Origin: Pistricoccus aurantiacus
GTDB taxonomy: Bacteria > Pseudomonadota > Gammaproteobacteria > Pseudomonadales > Halomonadaceae
Direction: 5' to 3'
Assembly: GCF_007954585.1 (NCBI RefSeq)
Contig: NZ_CP042382.1
Location: 744,001-808,000, forward strand
Length of the DNA stretch: 64,000 nt
Shown: in pieces, positions 44,211-51,830 of the stretch
How the letters are laid out: each line of letters starts with the position of its first letter
Numbering within the stretch: the stretch's first letter is position 1
Translations under genes and position numbers: made by a program
Notes under the pieces: model-generated
Told to the model about the DNA's origin: nothing
Seen by the model: only the letters and a program-made list of their open reading frames with translations
The model's database searches: none

Positions 44211-44921
44211 ATGATCGGTATCGTGGTACCCGTGCATAACGAGCAGGACTATCTCTCTCGCTGCCTGGATGCCCTTTGCGCGGCGGCGGAACATGCCCGC
44301 CATCACCTCTACCAACGCAAAGCGGTGGAAATCGTTCTGGTGCTGGATGCCTGCACCGATGCTTCCGCCCTGATTGCCGCGAACTACCCGGTCACGACGC
44401 TGGAAATCCGCCAGGCCAACGTGGGTATTGCTCGGCACCGTGGCGCTCAATGGTTACTCGAACGACAGGCGCGCTGGTTGGCCTTTACGGACGCGGATAG
44501 CGTGGTGAGCCGCGATTGGCTGTCAGCGCAGTGCGCTATCGGCAGCGACGCGGTGTGCGGCGGTATCCGGCTGGAAGGCTGGCGAAAGTTGCCTATCATT
44601 CAGCGTCGGCGCTACCTGAAACACCTGCGCCGTAGCAGCAGACAGCGTATTTATGGCGCCAACCTGGGGGTCAGCGCCGAGGCCTACCACGCCGTGGGTG
44701 GTTTCGAACCCCTTCCCGCCCATGAGGACGTTCATCTGGTGCGGGCCCTGGAAGCCCAGGGCTTTCATGTCGCCTGGGACGAGACCCCCCGGGTGACCAC
44801 CAGCGCCCGCTGTGAGGCCCGAGCGCCGGAAGGGCTCGGGGCACTGCTCAAGTCCCTGCAGGCTGCGAATTGGCGAGATGAAGGGCAAGCGGGTTCGCGC
44901 TTGCCTACCTCGCTGCCCTAA
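44211..44921 (+). CDS. Glycosyltransferase family 2
   Basis: A 236-residue GT-A enzyme: IGIVVPVHNEQDYLSRCLDAL at the start, the nucleotide-sugar Asp motif in WLAFTDADSVVSRDWL (DxD-type) and the acceptor-side GGFEPLPAHEDVHLVRALE. No membrane helices are seen. ATG 44211 is preceded by AAGGAGG. It lies 45 bp after the methyltransferase gene and is the last gene of the operon. It probably transfers a sugar to the molecule made by the three genes before it. Confidence 0.88.
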   Translation: MIGIVVPVHNEQDYLSRCLDALCAAAEHARHHLYQRKAVEIVLVLDACTDASALIAANYPVTTLEIRQANVGIARHRGAQWLLERQARWLAFTDADSVVSRDWLSAQCAIGSDAVCGGIRLEGWRKLPIIQRRRYLKHLRRSSRQRIYGANLGVSAEAYHAVGGFEPLPAHEDVHLVRALEAQGFHVAWDETPRVTTSARCEARAPEGLGALLKSLQAANWRDEGQAGSRLPTSLP

Positions 44922-44935
44922 AGCCTCGCCGGAAC

Positions 44936-45325
44936 TTATGGGCTTTCGCTCAGCCGCCAATCCTGAGCCAGGTCCGGCAGGAAGGCCTCCACCGCGGCGG
45001 TGGCGATGACATGGGTGGTGTCCTGCTCCGGATCCTCGACGTTCAATCCGCCCTGCACCGCGGTGACTTCCGCTCGTCCTCGGGGCAGTTCGGCAACCAG
45101 AGCCTGGGTATCCACCTTGTCCGGCTCCTGCACGCCAATGGTGACCTGCACCCGCATCAGGGTATGGTCGTAGCCCAGGGACTTGAACAGCACGATGGAG
45201 GAATGATGCAGGGCGTCCTGGATCGCACGGCTGGCAGCCTTGGTGTAGTCGAGCCCGTACAAGTCGTTGCCGGTGCCCATCTCGAGAATGACGCGCTTTT
45301 CGCGTTGTTGTGATGCGTTAGCCAT
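44936..45325 (-). CDS. Lin0512-family protein (copy 1)
   Basis: A 129-residue protein of the Lin0512 family, of unknown function: VILEMGTGNDLYGLDYTKAASRAIQDALHHSS is the family start, and VQVTIGVQEPDKVD and GGLNVEDP repeat it. It is homologous to the next gene upstream (45318-45671), with which it overlaps by 8 bp. The two probably form a heteromer or act in one step. Confidence 0.85.
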   Translation of the reverse strand: MANASQQREKRVILEMGTGNDLYGLDYTKAASRAIQDALHHSSIVLFKSLGYDHTLMRVQVTIGVQEPDKVDTQALVAELPRGRAEVTAVQGGLNVEDPEQDTTHVIATAAVEAFLPDLAQDWRLSESP

Positions 45326-45671
45326 GAGCCGGCTCCATGTCGAAAGAAACCTTGAGGGCGACGTTGGCGATCACGGTGACGCCGCTGCCGTCCGGCCTGG
45401 GCACGTCGAGCCCGCCCTTCACCACCTCGACGGATGGCTGGCCGTAAGGAAAATTGCCCAGCAGAGCGTCCTTGTCCACTTCCTCGGGCTTCTGCACCCC
45501 CACCTCCACGTCGATGATCATCGCGGTCTTGGGAAAATCGAAAAGCTCCGCCACGTTCAAGGAGTTATGCCAAAGCGCATCGCGAATCGCGCGAGACGCC
45601 GCCTCGGTATAGTCTTCCCGACGCAGGGACGTGCCCATGCCGAACTCGGTTACCACACGCTTTTTGGCCAT
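45318..45671 (-). CDS. Lin0512-family protein (copy 2)
   Basis: A 117-residue protein with the same fold and motifs as its downstream neighbour: VVTEFGMGTSLRREDYTEAASRAIRDALWHNS, IDVEVGVQKPEEVDKDALLG, GGLDVPRPDGSG. Pairs of Lin0512 genes in tandem are usual, so both copies are likely functional. It is transcribed first and is divergent from pepP. Function unknown. Confidence 0.85.
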   Translation of the reverse strand: MAKKRVVTEFGMGTSLRREDYTEAASRAIRDALWHNSLNVAELFDFPKTAMIIDVEVGVQKPEEVDKDALLGNFPYGQPSVEVVKGGLDVPRPDGSGVTVIANVALKVSFDMEPAHG

Positions 45672-45773
45672 CTTGCCTCCTGATTTCGTTTCGCTCGCGA
45701 ACCATATCCCGTAATGTCGTCGTATCGCGATTCATTCGGCAGCATAGGCAATCCGTGTGATCTTGTCGCTGTC

Positions 45774-45802
45774 TTCATCATGGTACTTTTCATCATGGTA
45801 CT
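45774..45802 (+). repeat. Tandem 15-bp repeat before the aminopeptidase gene
   Basis: TTCATCATGGTACT occurs at 45774-45787 and again at 45789-45802, a 15-bp period. It is 13 bp before the pepP ATG and contains two extra ATGs that could open short out-of-frame peptides. Confidence 0.7.
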
Positions 45803-45814
45803 GGAGCCTGATTC

Positions 45815-47632
45815 ATGACCGATTCCGACACCGTCTCCATCAACACCCCCGCCGAGCGACTGGCCGCCCTGCGCGCGGCCATGCGCGAGCATGCCATCGA
45901 TGCCTGGTGGCTGCCCTCCTCTGATCCGCACAATTCCGAATACCTGCCGGAGCACTGGGAAGGCCGAGCCTGGCTGTCCGGTTTCGACGGCTCCGTAGGC
46001 ATTCTGACCATCACCCAGGACGCCGCCGGATTATGGGCGGACAGCCGCTACTGGGTGCAGGCGGAAACGCAGCTTGAAGGCAGCGGCATCGAGCTGATGA
46101 AGCTCAAGCAGGGCCAGGCCAAGGCGCCCATCGAATGGCTGGCGGCTCAGCTATCCGACGGCGCTACCCTGGGCTTCAATGCTCAGGTAGTGTCCCTGGC
46201 CAACGCCCGGCAGATGGAGGAAAGCCTCGCGCCGAAGGGCATCAAGCTGCGCGGCGACCTGGATCTGCTGGATGTGATCTGGCCGGATCGTCCGAGTCTG
46301 CCTCAGGCGCCGGTCTACGCCCATCCCGAGAAATACGTGGATGGTACCCGGGCAGAACGGCTGGCCAACCTACGCAAGGCCATGACGGATCACGGCGCGG
46401 ACTGGCACCTGCTCTCCACCCTGGACGATATCGCCTGGCTGACCCAGCTGCGCGGCGCGGACGTGGACTTCAATCCGGTGTTTCTCGCCCACCTGCTGAT
46501 CGGGGCGAGCGAGGCCACCCTGTTCATCGCCCCGGGCAAGCTCGACGAGACGCTGACCCGAGATCTCGTCCAGGACGGTATCGAGATTGCGGACTATGCG
46601 GACTGGCAGGAGCGACTGGGAGCGCTGCCGGAGAATAGCCGGGTGCTGCTGGACGCGGCCAAGATCACCCTGGGCACCCGCCAGGCATTGCCGGAAAGCG
46701 CGGCGCTGGTGGAAGCCTATCAGCCCAGCACCCTGGCCAAGGGCTGCAAGAGCGCGAAGGATCTGGAACATGTGCGCCAGACGATGGAAGAAGACGGCGC
46801 GGCCCTGTGCGAGTTCTTCAGCGAATTCGAGGGGGCCCTGGCGAGTGGCGAGACCCCCACGGAGCTCGACGTGGATAAGCGCCTGACCGCCAAGCGCAAG
46901 GCCCGGGATGGCTTCGTTTGCCTGAGCTTCTCGACCATCGCCGCCTTCAACGAAAACGGCGCCCTGCCACACTACCATGCCACCCAGGAAGCGCATTCCG
47001 TGATCCAGGGCGATGGCCTGCTCTTGATCGACTCCGGCGGCCAGTACCTGGGGGGCACCACGGACATCACTCGAGTGATTCCCATCGGCGAGCCAAGCAG
47101 CGCCCAGCGGGAAGATTTCACCCTGGTGCTCAAGGGCACCATCGGGCTATCGCGAGCGCACTTCCCGGAAGGCATTCCCGCACCGCAGCTCGACGCCATC
47201 GCCCGGGCGCCGCTGTGGACCGCCGGCCGGGACTACGGCCACGGCACCGGCCACGGGGTCGGCTACTTCCTCAACGTCCACGAAGGCCCCCAGGTGATCG
47301 CCTACTCCGCTTCCGCGGCGCCGCACACCGCCATGCGCGAAGGCATGATCACCTCCATCGAGCCCGGGGTGTATCGACCCGGCCAGTGGGGGGTACGTAT
47401 CGAGAATCTGGCGGCCAACCGTCAAGCGCCGGAAAGCGAGTTCGGCGACTTCCTGCGCTTCGAGACCCTGACCCTCTGCCCCATCGACACCCGCTGCATT
47501 GAGCGCGACCTGCTCGACCAATCCGAGATCGACTGGCTCAACGCCTATCACGCCGAGGTTCGCGAGCGCCTTGCGCCCAAGCTCTCCGGCGCAGCTTTGG
47601 ACTGGTTGGAGGAACGTACGAAGGCGATCTAA
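45815..47632 (+). CDS. pepP: Xaa-Pro aminopeptidase (aminopeptidase P, M24B, eukaryote-like three-domain form)
   Basis: A 605-residue, three-domain peptidase that releases the N-terminal residue before Pro. Two creatinase-like N-domains (WLPSSDPHNSEYLPEHW; ADWHLLSTLDDIAWLTQLRG) lead to the pita-bread domain with the five metal ligands: Asp in LLLIDSGGQY, Asp in GGTTDITRV, His in HGTGHGVGYFLNVHEGP, Glu in TSIEPGVYR and Glu in GVRIENLAAN. It ends in the C-terminal helix domain of the XPNPEP1 type. A terminator-like hairpin follows 8 bp after the stop. Confidence 0.92.
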   Translation: MTDSDTVSINTPAERLAALRAAMREHAIDAWWLPSSDPHNSEYLPEHWEGRAWLSGFDGSVGILTITQDAAGLWADSRYWVQAETQLEGSGIELMKLKQGQAKAPIEWLAAQLSDGATLGFNAQVVSLANARQMEESLAPKGIKLRGDLDLLDVIWPDRPSLPQAPVYAHPEKYVDGTRAERLANLRKAMTDHGADWHLLSTLDDIAWLTQLRGADVDFNPVFLAHLLIGASEATLFIAPGKLDETLTRDLVQDGIEIADYADWQERLGALPENSRVLLDAAKITLGTRQALPESAALVEAYQPSTLAKGCKSAKDLEHVRQTMEEDGAALCEFFSEFEGALASGETPTELDVDKRLTAKRKARDGFVCLSFSTIAAFNENGALPHYHATQEAHSVIQGDGLLLIDSGGQYLGGTTDITRVIPIGEPSSAQREDFTLVLKGTIGLSRAHFPEGIPAPQLDAIARAPLWTAGRDYGHGTGHGVGYFLNVHEGPQVIAYSASAAPHTAMREGMITSIEPGVYRPGQWGVRIENLAANRQAPESEFGDFLRFETLTLCPIDTRCIERDLLDQSEIDWLNAYHAEVRERLAPKLSGAALDWLEERTKAI

Positions 47633-47639
47633 AGAGGAG

Positions 47640-47664
47640 CGCCGGCACTGGCCGGCGTTTCTAT
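47640..47664 (+). terminator. Intrinsic terminator after pepP
   Basis: CGCCGGC-ACTG-GCCGGCG is a perfect 7-bp GC stem with a 4-base loop, followed by TTTCTAT. It stands between pepP and the FitAB-like module. Confidence 0.8.
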
Positions 47665-47804
47665 CAGAGGCAAAGTGCTGGCGTTATTTATAAATTCAGG
47701 GATGTCAAAGCTTCTAACTTGCGCAGTGAATGCACAATGGCTAGATTTGAATGCATTGCGATTACATTCAGTTTATTTGTGCATACAGTGTGAGGTAACG
47801 AGCC

Positions 47805-48059
47805 ATGGGCATGATGACAGTCAGGAACATCCCTGATGACGTACACAGCGCTATAAAAGCGAGGGCCAGGCGGCACAACCGCAGCGCGGAAGCTGAGGTC
47901 CGTGCCATTCTGGAAGAAGCTACGCAGTCGGAAAGAAGCATTCCCATGGGGGATGCCTTGGCGGAACTGGGGCGCAAGGTCGGGCTGACCAACGAGGATT
48001 TCGCTGTTCTTGAGCAGATGCGCGATAACACAGCGGCAGAGCCAGTGAGTTTCGAATGA
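47805..48059 (+). CDS. FitA-like RHH antitoxin
   Basis: An 84-residue antitoxin: MMTVRNIPDDVHSAIKARARRHNRSAEAEVRAILEE is the FitA/Arc-type ribbon-helix-helix domain, and the C-terminal tail (ALAELGRKVGLTNEDF) binds the toxin. It overlaps the PIN-toxin gene by 4 bp (ATGA). FitAB complexes bind their own promoter; an inverted repeat CAATGGCTAGATTTGAATGCATTG overlaps the region just upstream (47744-47765 roughly), a weak operator candidate. Confidence 0.88.
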   Translation: MGMMTVRNIPDDVHSAIKARARRHNRSAEAEVRAILEEATQSERSIPMGDALAELGRKVGLTNEDFAVLEQMRDNTAAEPVSFE

Positions 48060-48478
48060 TCGTACTGGATACCAACGTCATTTCCGAGGCAATGAAGCCC
48101 GGCCCTCACCCGGCGGTAAGAGCATGGCTCAATGCTCAAGTGTCCGGAATGCTGTATCTGTCCAGCATTACGTTGGCCGAGTTGTCGTTTGGCATTGCAG
48201 CCCTACCCAATGGCAAGCGCAAGGATACGTTGACTGTTGCCCTGGACGGGCTCATGGCACTTTTCAAGGATCGCATTCTGTCCTTTGATCCAACCGCCGC
48301 ACGCCAGTACGCCGAGCTGGCTGTTACGGCCAGAACTGCCGGGCGCGGCTTTCCGATACCGGATGGCTATATTGCGGCTATTGCCGTATCACGAGGCTTT
48401 CAGGTTGCGTCTCGTGATACGGCTCCCTTTGAAGCGGCCAACGTCGATGTAATCAATCCGTGGGAATGGAAAGAATAG
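48056..48478 (+). CDS. FitB/VapC-type PIN-domain toxin
   Basis: A 140-residue PIN nuclease: Asp in IVLDTNVISEAMKPGPHPAV, Glu in ITLAELSFGIAALP and Asp in FPIPDGYIAAIA, with the closing VASRDTAPFEAANVDVINPW. These are the VapC/FitB signatures; the toxin is expected to be a tRNA- or DNA-associated RNase blocked by the FitA-like antitoxin. A perfect hairpin follows 11 bp after the stop. Confidence 0.9.
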   Translation: MIVLDTNVISEAMKPGPHPAVRAWLNAQVSGMLYLSSITLAELSFGIAALPNGKRKDTLTVALDGLMALFKDRILSFDPTAARQYAELAVTARTAGRGFPIPDGYIAAIAVSRGFQVASRDTAPFEAANVDVINPWEWKE

Positions 48479-48489
48479 TGCTGCTAAGG

Positions 48490-48518
48490 TAGTCTCCGCA
48501 GCGCGGAGACTATCTCCT
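48490..48518. terminator. Terminator between the FitB-like and SDR genes
   Basis: TAGTCTCCGC-AGC-GCGGAGACTA is a perfect 10-bp stem with a 3-base loop, followed by TCTCCTTC on the plus strand. It lies between converging genes and may serve both. Confidence 0.7.
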
Positions 48519-48567
48519 TCTATCAATCGGTCTACGGTTAATAGCTCACCAACATAGCCAGCTTTTT

Positions 48568-49341
48568 CTAATCCAGCGTCTGCACCCCGCCGCCATTGAC
48601 GAACAGCACCTGGCCGCTGACCCATTTCGAGATGGGAGCGGCGAAGTAGAGCACCGCGCCGGCGATATCCTCCACCTCGCCGAGCCGTTCCAGCGGAGTG
48701 TGCTTGAGCATCTCCTTTTCCCGTTCCGGTGTCAGCACCGAAGCGAGGGCATCGGTGCGTACCGCGCCGGGGCCCACGGCGTTGATGCGAATTTCCGGGC
48801 CGTAATCGTGGGCGAGGTTGGCGGTCATATGGTTGACCGCCGCCTTGGAGGAGGCGTAGGCGCTGATCGCCGGGCTCTTGTTGATCGAGCTCATCGACGA
48901 CATGTTGACGATGGAGCCGTAGCCGGCTTTCTTCATGTGCGGGGCGCACAGCTGGCACAGCCGCCAGATGCTGAAGACGTTGAGCTGAAAAACGCCGGCG
49001 AACTGCTCCACGTCGATATCAAGGGGGCTTTCCCGGCCGGCGCCGCCGCCACCGGCGTTATTGACCAGCACGTGAATGCCGCCGAAAGTCTCCACGGTCT
49101 TGTCCACCAGGGCGACGAGGTCTTCGTCCTTCGTCACGTTGCAGGATACCGCCAGGGCGCTGCCGCCCTGGTTCTCGATTTCCTCGACCACACGACGGGC
49201 GTTTTCCGTGTTGAGGTCCGCCACTACTACTGTGGCGCCGTGAGCGGCGAGCATCAGGCTCGAGCCGCGTCCTATGCCGTTGCCACCGCCGGTGACGATG
49301 GCCACCTTGTCCTTGAGACTGAGCAGATCATTCGTCTTCAT
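48568..49341 (-). CDS. Short-chain dehydrogenase/reductase (FabG/7-alpha-HSDH-like)
   Basis: A 257-residue SDR: the NAD(P) motif GxxxGxG is AIVTGGGNGIGRGSSLML (about residue 16), NNAG is in VLVNNAGGGG, and the catalytic Ser-Tyr-Lys triad is MSSMSSI and YASSKAAV. The C-terminal IRINAVGPGAVRTDA and VNGGGVQTLD are family-typical. ATG 49341 with AAGGAGGA is preferred to 49413. Substrate unknown; this type acts on secondary alcohols or steroids. Confidence 0.9.
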   Translation of the reverse strand: MKTNDLLSLKDKVAIVTGGGNGIGRGSSLMLAAHGATVVVADLNTENARRVVEEIENQGGSALAVSCNVTKDEDLVALVDKTVETFGGIHVLVNNAGGGGAGRESPLDIDVEQFAGVFQLNVFSIWRLCQLCAPHMKKAGYGSIVNMSSMSSINKSPAISAYASSKAAVNHMTANLAHDYGPEIRINAVGPGAVRTDALASVLTPEREKEMLKHTPLERLGEVEDIAGAVLYFAAPISKWVSGQVLFVNGGGVQTLD

Positions 49342-49446
49342 CGCTCCTCCTTGATCGAGCGTTGGTTGTTCGTTCGCCGAATCAGCGGTTGCGCCGAACG
49401 CTCCCTGGGACACCGGCTGGAATGAGTCGTTCTTTTATCGCCCGCT

Positions 49447-49884
49447 TCAGCCGTGCTCCGCCTCCAGCAGGTGCGCCTGCAACAGTTCGTAGACCTGCTC
49501 GCCGGCAAGTCTTTCCGGCTCGAAGCCGGACTCTTCGGCGAAGCCCGCGAATTCATCGATATTCGCATTGTCTTCACCCACGTAGGCCATGGCCCAATGA
49601 GAGAAGCCGCGGGTTTCGACTGTCTCGAAGGCGAGCACGCTGACGTGGGAATGACGCTCGTCGCACTGGATACGCTCGAAGGTTTCCTGTACTGCATCTC
49701 GAGGACCTTCCAGCACCTGAGCGAAGCAGCCTCTGTTGAACATCAAGGCGCCGGTCACTCCTGCGTGAGCATTGTTTCGCCGGGAACAGTCCAGAATGCC
49801 GGCAATTTCCTCGCGCAGGATATCGTCATTTTCGGTGATGCCATTACGGCTAACGTATATCAAGCGGTAAAGCGTATCCTGCAT
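49447..49884 (-). CDS. BLUF-domain blue-light sensor
   Basis: A 145-residue protein made of one BLUF domain, an FAD-binding photoreceptor. The photochemical residues are in place: Tyr10 in YRLIYVSRN, Asn38 in RRNNAHAGVTGALM, Gln56 in CFAQVLEGP and Trp97 in FSHWAMAYV. The last ~40 residues form a helical cap. It has no output domain, so it must act on a partner. The gene follows a PAS-GGDEF-EAL gene on the same strand by 14 bp, so blue-light control of c-di-GMP in trans is a reasonable reading. Confidence 0.92.
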   Translation of the reverse strand: MQDTLYRLIYVSRNGITENDDILREEIAGILDCSRRNNAHAGVTGALMFNRGCFAQVLEGPRDAVQETFERIQCDERHSHVSVLAFETVETRGFSHWAMAYVGEDNANIDEFAGFAEESGFEPERLAGEQVYELLQAHLLEAEHG

Positions 49885-49898
49885 GACAATATCCCCGA

Positions 49899-51557
49899 TT
49901 ATTTCACCAGCGTCAGAGACGTCGGACGGGAGGAGCGCAGGTATTCCTCGATCGCCTCCGGCGCCATGGGCCTGGCGATGTAGTAGCCTTGAGCAGTGGT
50001 ACAGCCGCCCCGGGACAGTTCCTCGTACTGATCGAGAGTTTCCACTCCCTCAGCGACGGTCGCCATGCCCAAGCTTTCTCCCATGGATAGAATGGCTTTC
50101 ATCAAAGCCTTCGAACGCGGCGAATGTTCCGCCTGCTGCAGGAAGGTGCGATCGATCTTGAGCTTGCTGAAGGGAAAGCTATTGAGGTAGCTCAGGGACG
50201 CGTAGCCGGTGCCGAAGTCATCCATGGCGATACTCACGCCCATGGCCTTGATTCCCCACAGCCGTCTCATCACCTCGTCGGAATCCCCCAGCAGGGTGCT
50301 TTCGGTGATTTCGAGTTCTAGCCGCTCCGGGGCCAGGCCGCTGGTCTCGAGAGCCTTGGCGACGACGTTCACAATGTCATCGTTCTCGAACTGCACCGGT
50401 GAAATATTTACCGCCACGCTCAGCTGGCTATCCCAGGTCGTGGCTTGTCGGCAGGCGGTTTTCAACACCCATTCACCGATAGGGTGAATCTCGCCGATCT
50501 CCTCCGCCAGGGAAATGAAATCCACCGGCGAGACGCGTCCGCGACTAGGATGATCCCAGCGAATCAACGCCTCGAAACCGCTGATTCTGTTACCGGAAAT
50601 GGACTTTTGCGGTTGATAAAGCAGGGAAAACTGCCGTAGTCCCAAGGCTCGACGCAGATCCAGCTCGAGATTGCGTCGCGCCAGGGCGCGGCTTTCCAGC
50701 TGAGGATCGAAGAAGCACAGCCGCGAGCGCCCCAGGCGCTTGGCTTCGTAAAGTGCCAGGTCCGCGTGCTTGAGCAGCTCCTCCGCTTTCCTGGTGCCAT
50801 GTCCGCGTATCGCCACCCCGACGCTGGCACTGCTGTTGATCTGATGCCCCTCGATCAAGAAAGGTCGCTGCATCAGCTCTACTAGACGCGCGCCTACCGC
50901 TTCCGCGCTATCCGGCTGCACGCTTTCGTTTTGCAGGATGGCAAATTCGTCGCCGTCCAGGCGAACCAGCATATCGCTTTCGCGTATCGTCGAGCGCATG
51001 CGTTTGGCGACAAGCTTGAGCAGTTCATCACCGATAGCGTGGCCCAGGGTATCGTTGACCTGCTTGAAGCGGTCCAGGTCTAGCAAAATCACCGCCGGAA
51101 AATACGTGTCGCGCTCTAGCCTTGCCCAGCGACGCACCTGATTGTCGTACATCAAGCGATTGCCCAGCTCCGTCAAGGGGTCGAGCCAGCTGATGGGCGT
51201 CCGTGAGACGTCTTCCGTCAGTGGCCAGTCCGGCAGGCTAATGATCAGCCGCCGGGCGCCAATGCCGGCACAGAGATACAAGGTCGTGGCACGCTGAGGG
51301 CCAACGCGCAACGCCAGTGTCGAGGCAGCGTCGCTACTCAGGCGTCGCTTCAACAGCGATGCCTGGCCCTCGGCGGCGCTATGGGTCCAGCTGTCCAGAG
51401 GCGAGGTGCCCACCAGTTGGACAGGCTCCCCGAGATTCAGCTGTTTGGCGAATGCGGGGTTGGCATAGGCGACTCGGCGCCACTCGTCGAGCACCGCCAC
51501 GCCAACATTCGCCCGCTCCAGGCTCTTGACAAGCAAGGTTCCTTTCTCTGTATTCAC
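49899..51557 (-). CDS. PAS-GGDEF-EAL cyclic-di-GMP protein
   Basis: A 552-residue cytoplasmic protein. PAS-like region (ERANVGVAVLDEWRRVAYANPAF) at residues about 15-110; GGDEF domain about 125-285 with active loop VRLDGDEFAIL (DGDEF, not GGDEF, so cyclase activity is doubtful); EAL domain about 300-550 with intact-looking GFEALIRWDHP, VAVNISPVQFEND, DDFGTGYASLSYL and SKLKIDRTFLQ. It is therefore probably a phosphodiesterase, with GTP-sensing GGDEF. GTG 51557 has GAGGGG upstream; a TTG at 51581 is also open. Likely partner: the BLUF protein downstream. Confidence 0.9.
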   Translation of the reverse strand: MNTEKGTLLVKSLERANVGVAVLDEWRRVAYANPAFAKQLNLGEPVQLVGTSPLDSWTHSAAEGQASLLKRRLSSDAASTLALRVGPQRATTLYLCAGIGARRLIISLPDWPLTEDVSRTPISWLDPLTELGNRLMYDNQVRRWARLERDTYFPAVILLDLDRFKQVNDTLGHAIGDELLKLVAKRMRSTIRESDMLVRLDGDEFAILQNESVQPDSAEAVGARLVELMQRPFLIEGHQINSSASVGVAIRGHGTRKAEELLKHADLALYEAKRLGRSRLCFFDPQLESRALARRNLELDLRRALGLRQFSLLYQPQKSISGNRISGFEALIRWDHPSRGRVSPVDFISLAEEIGEIHPIGEWVLKTACRQATTWDSQLSVAVNISPVQFENDDIVNVVAKALETSGLAPERLELEITESTLLGDSDEVMRRLWGIKAMGVSIAMDDFGTGYASLSYLNSFPFSKLKIDRTFLQQAEHSPRSKALMKAILSMGESLGMATVAEGVETLDQYEELSRGGCTTAQGYYIARPMAPEAIEEYLRSSRPTSLTLVK

Positions 51558-51830
51558 TCGCGCCCCTCGATCCGGTATCAATCAATAAAGCGCTTATCGG
51601 CCATGGACCGGCATTCTTGAGAAAAATCGTCGAGAGCGCTGGACTAACCTGCCGAGGCGACTAATCTGATCTCAAGAACAAGCGAAAAGTAAAACGCATG
51701 GGTCAGGCCATTCCCCTTTCCACGACCGCTCCCATTGCCTACCCCTGCGCCGAAAAGGATCATGGTGCTCTTCACAAAAAGTCCGACTTCGCAGGATGCA
51801 TAAAGGAGTCCGCGCGAAGAGGGTACAGCC

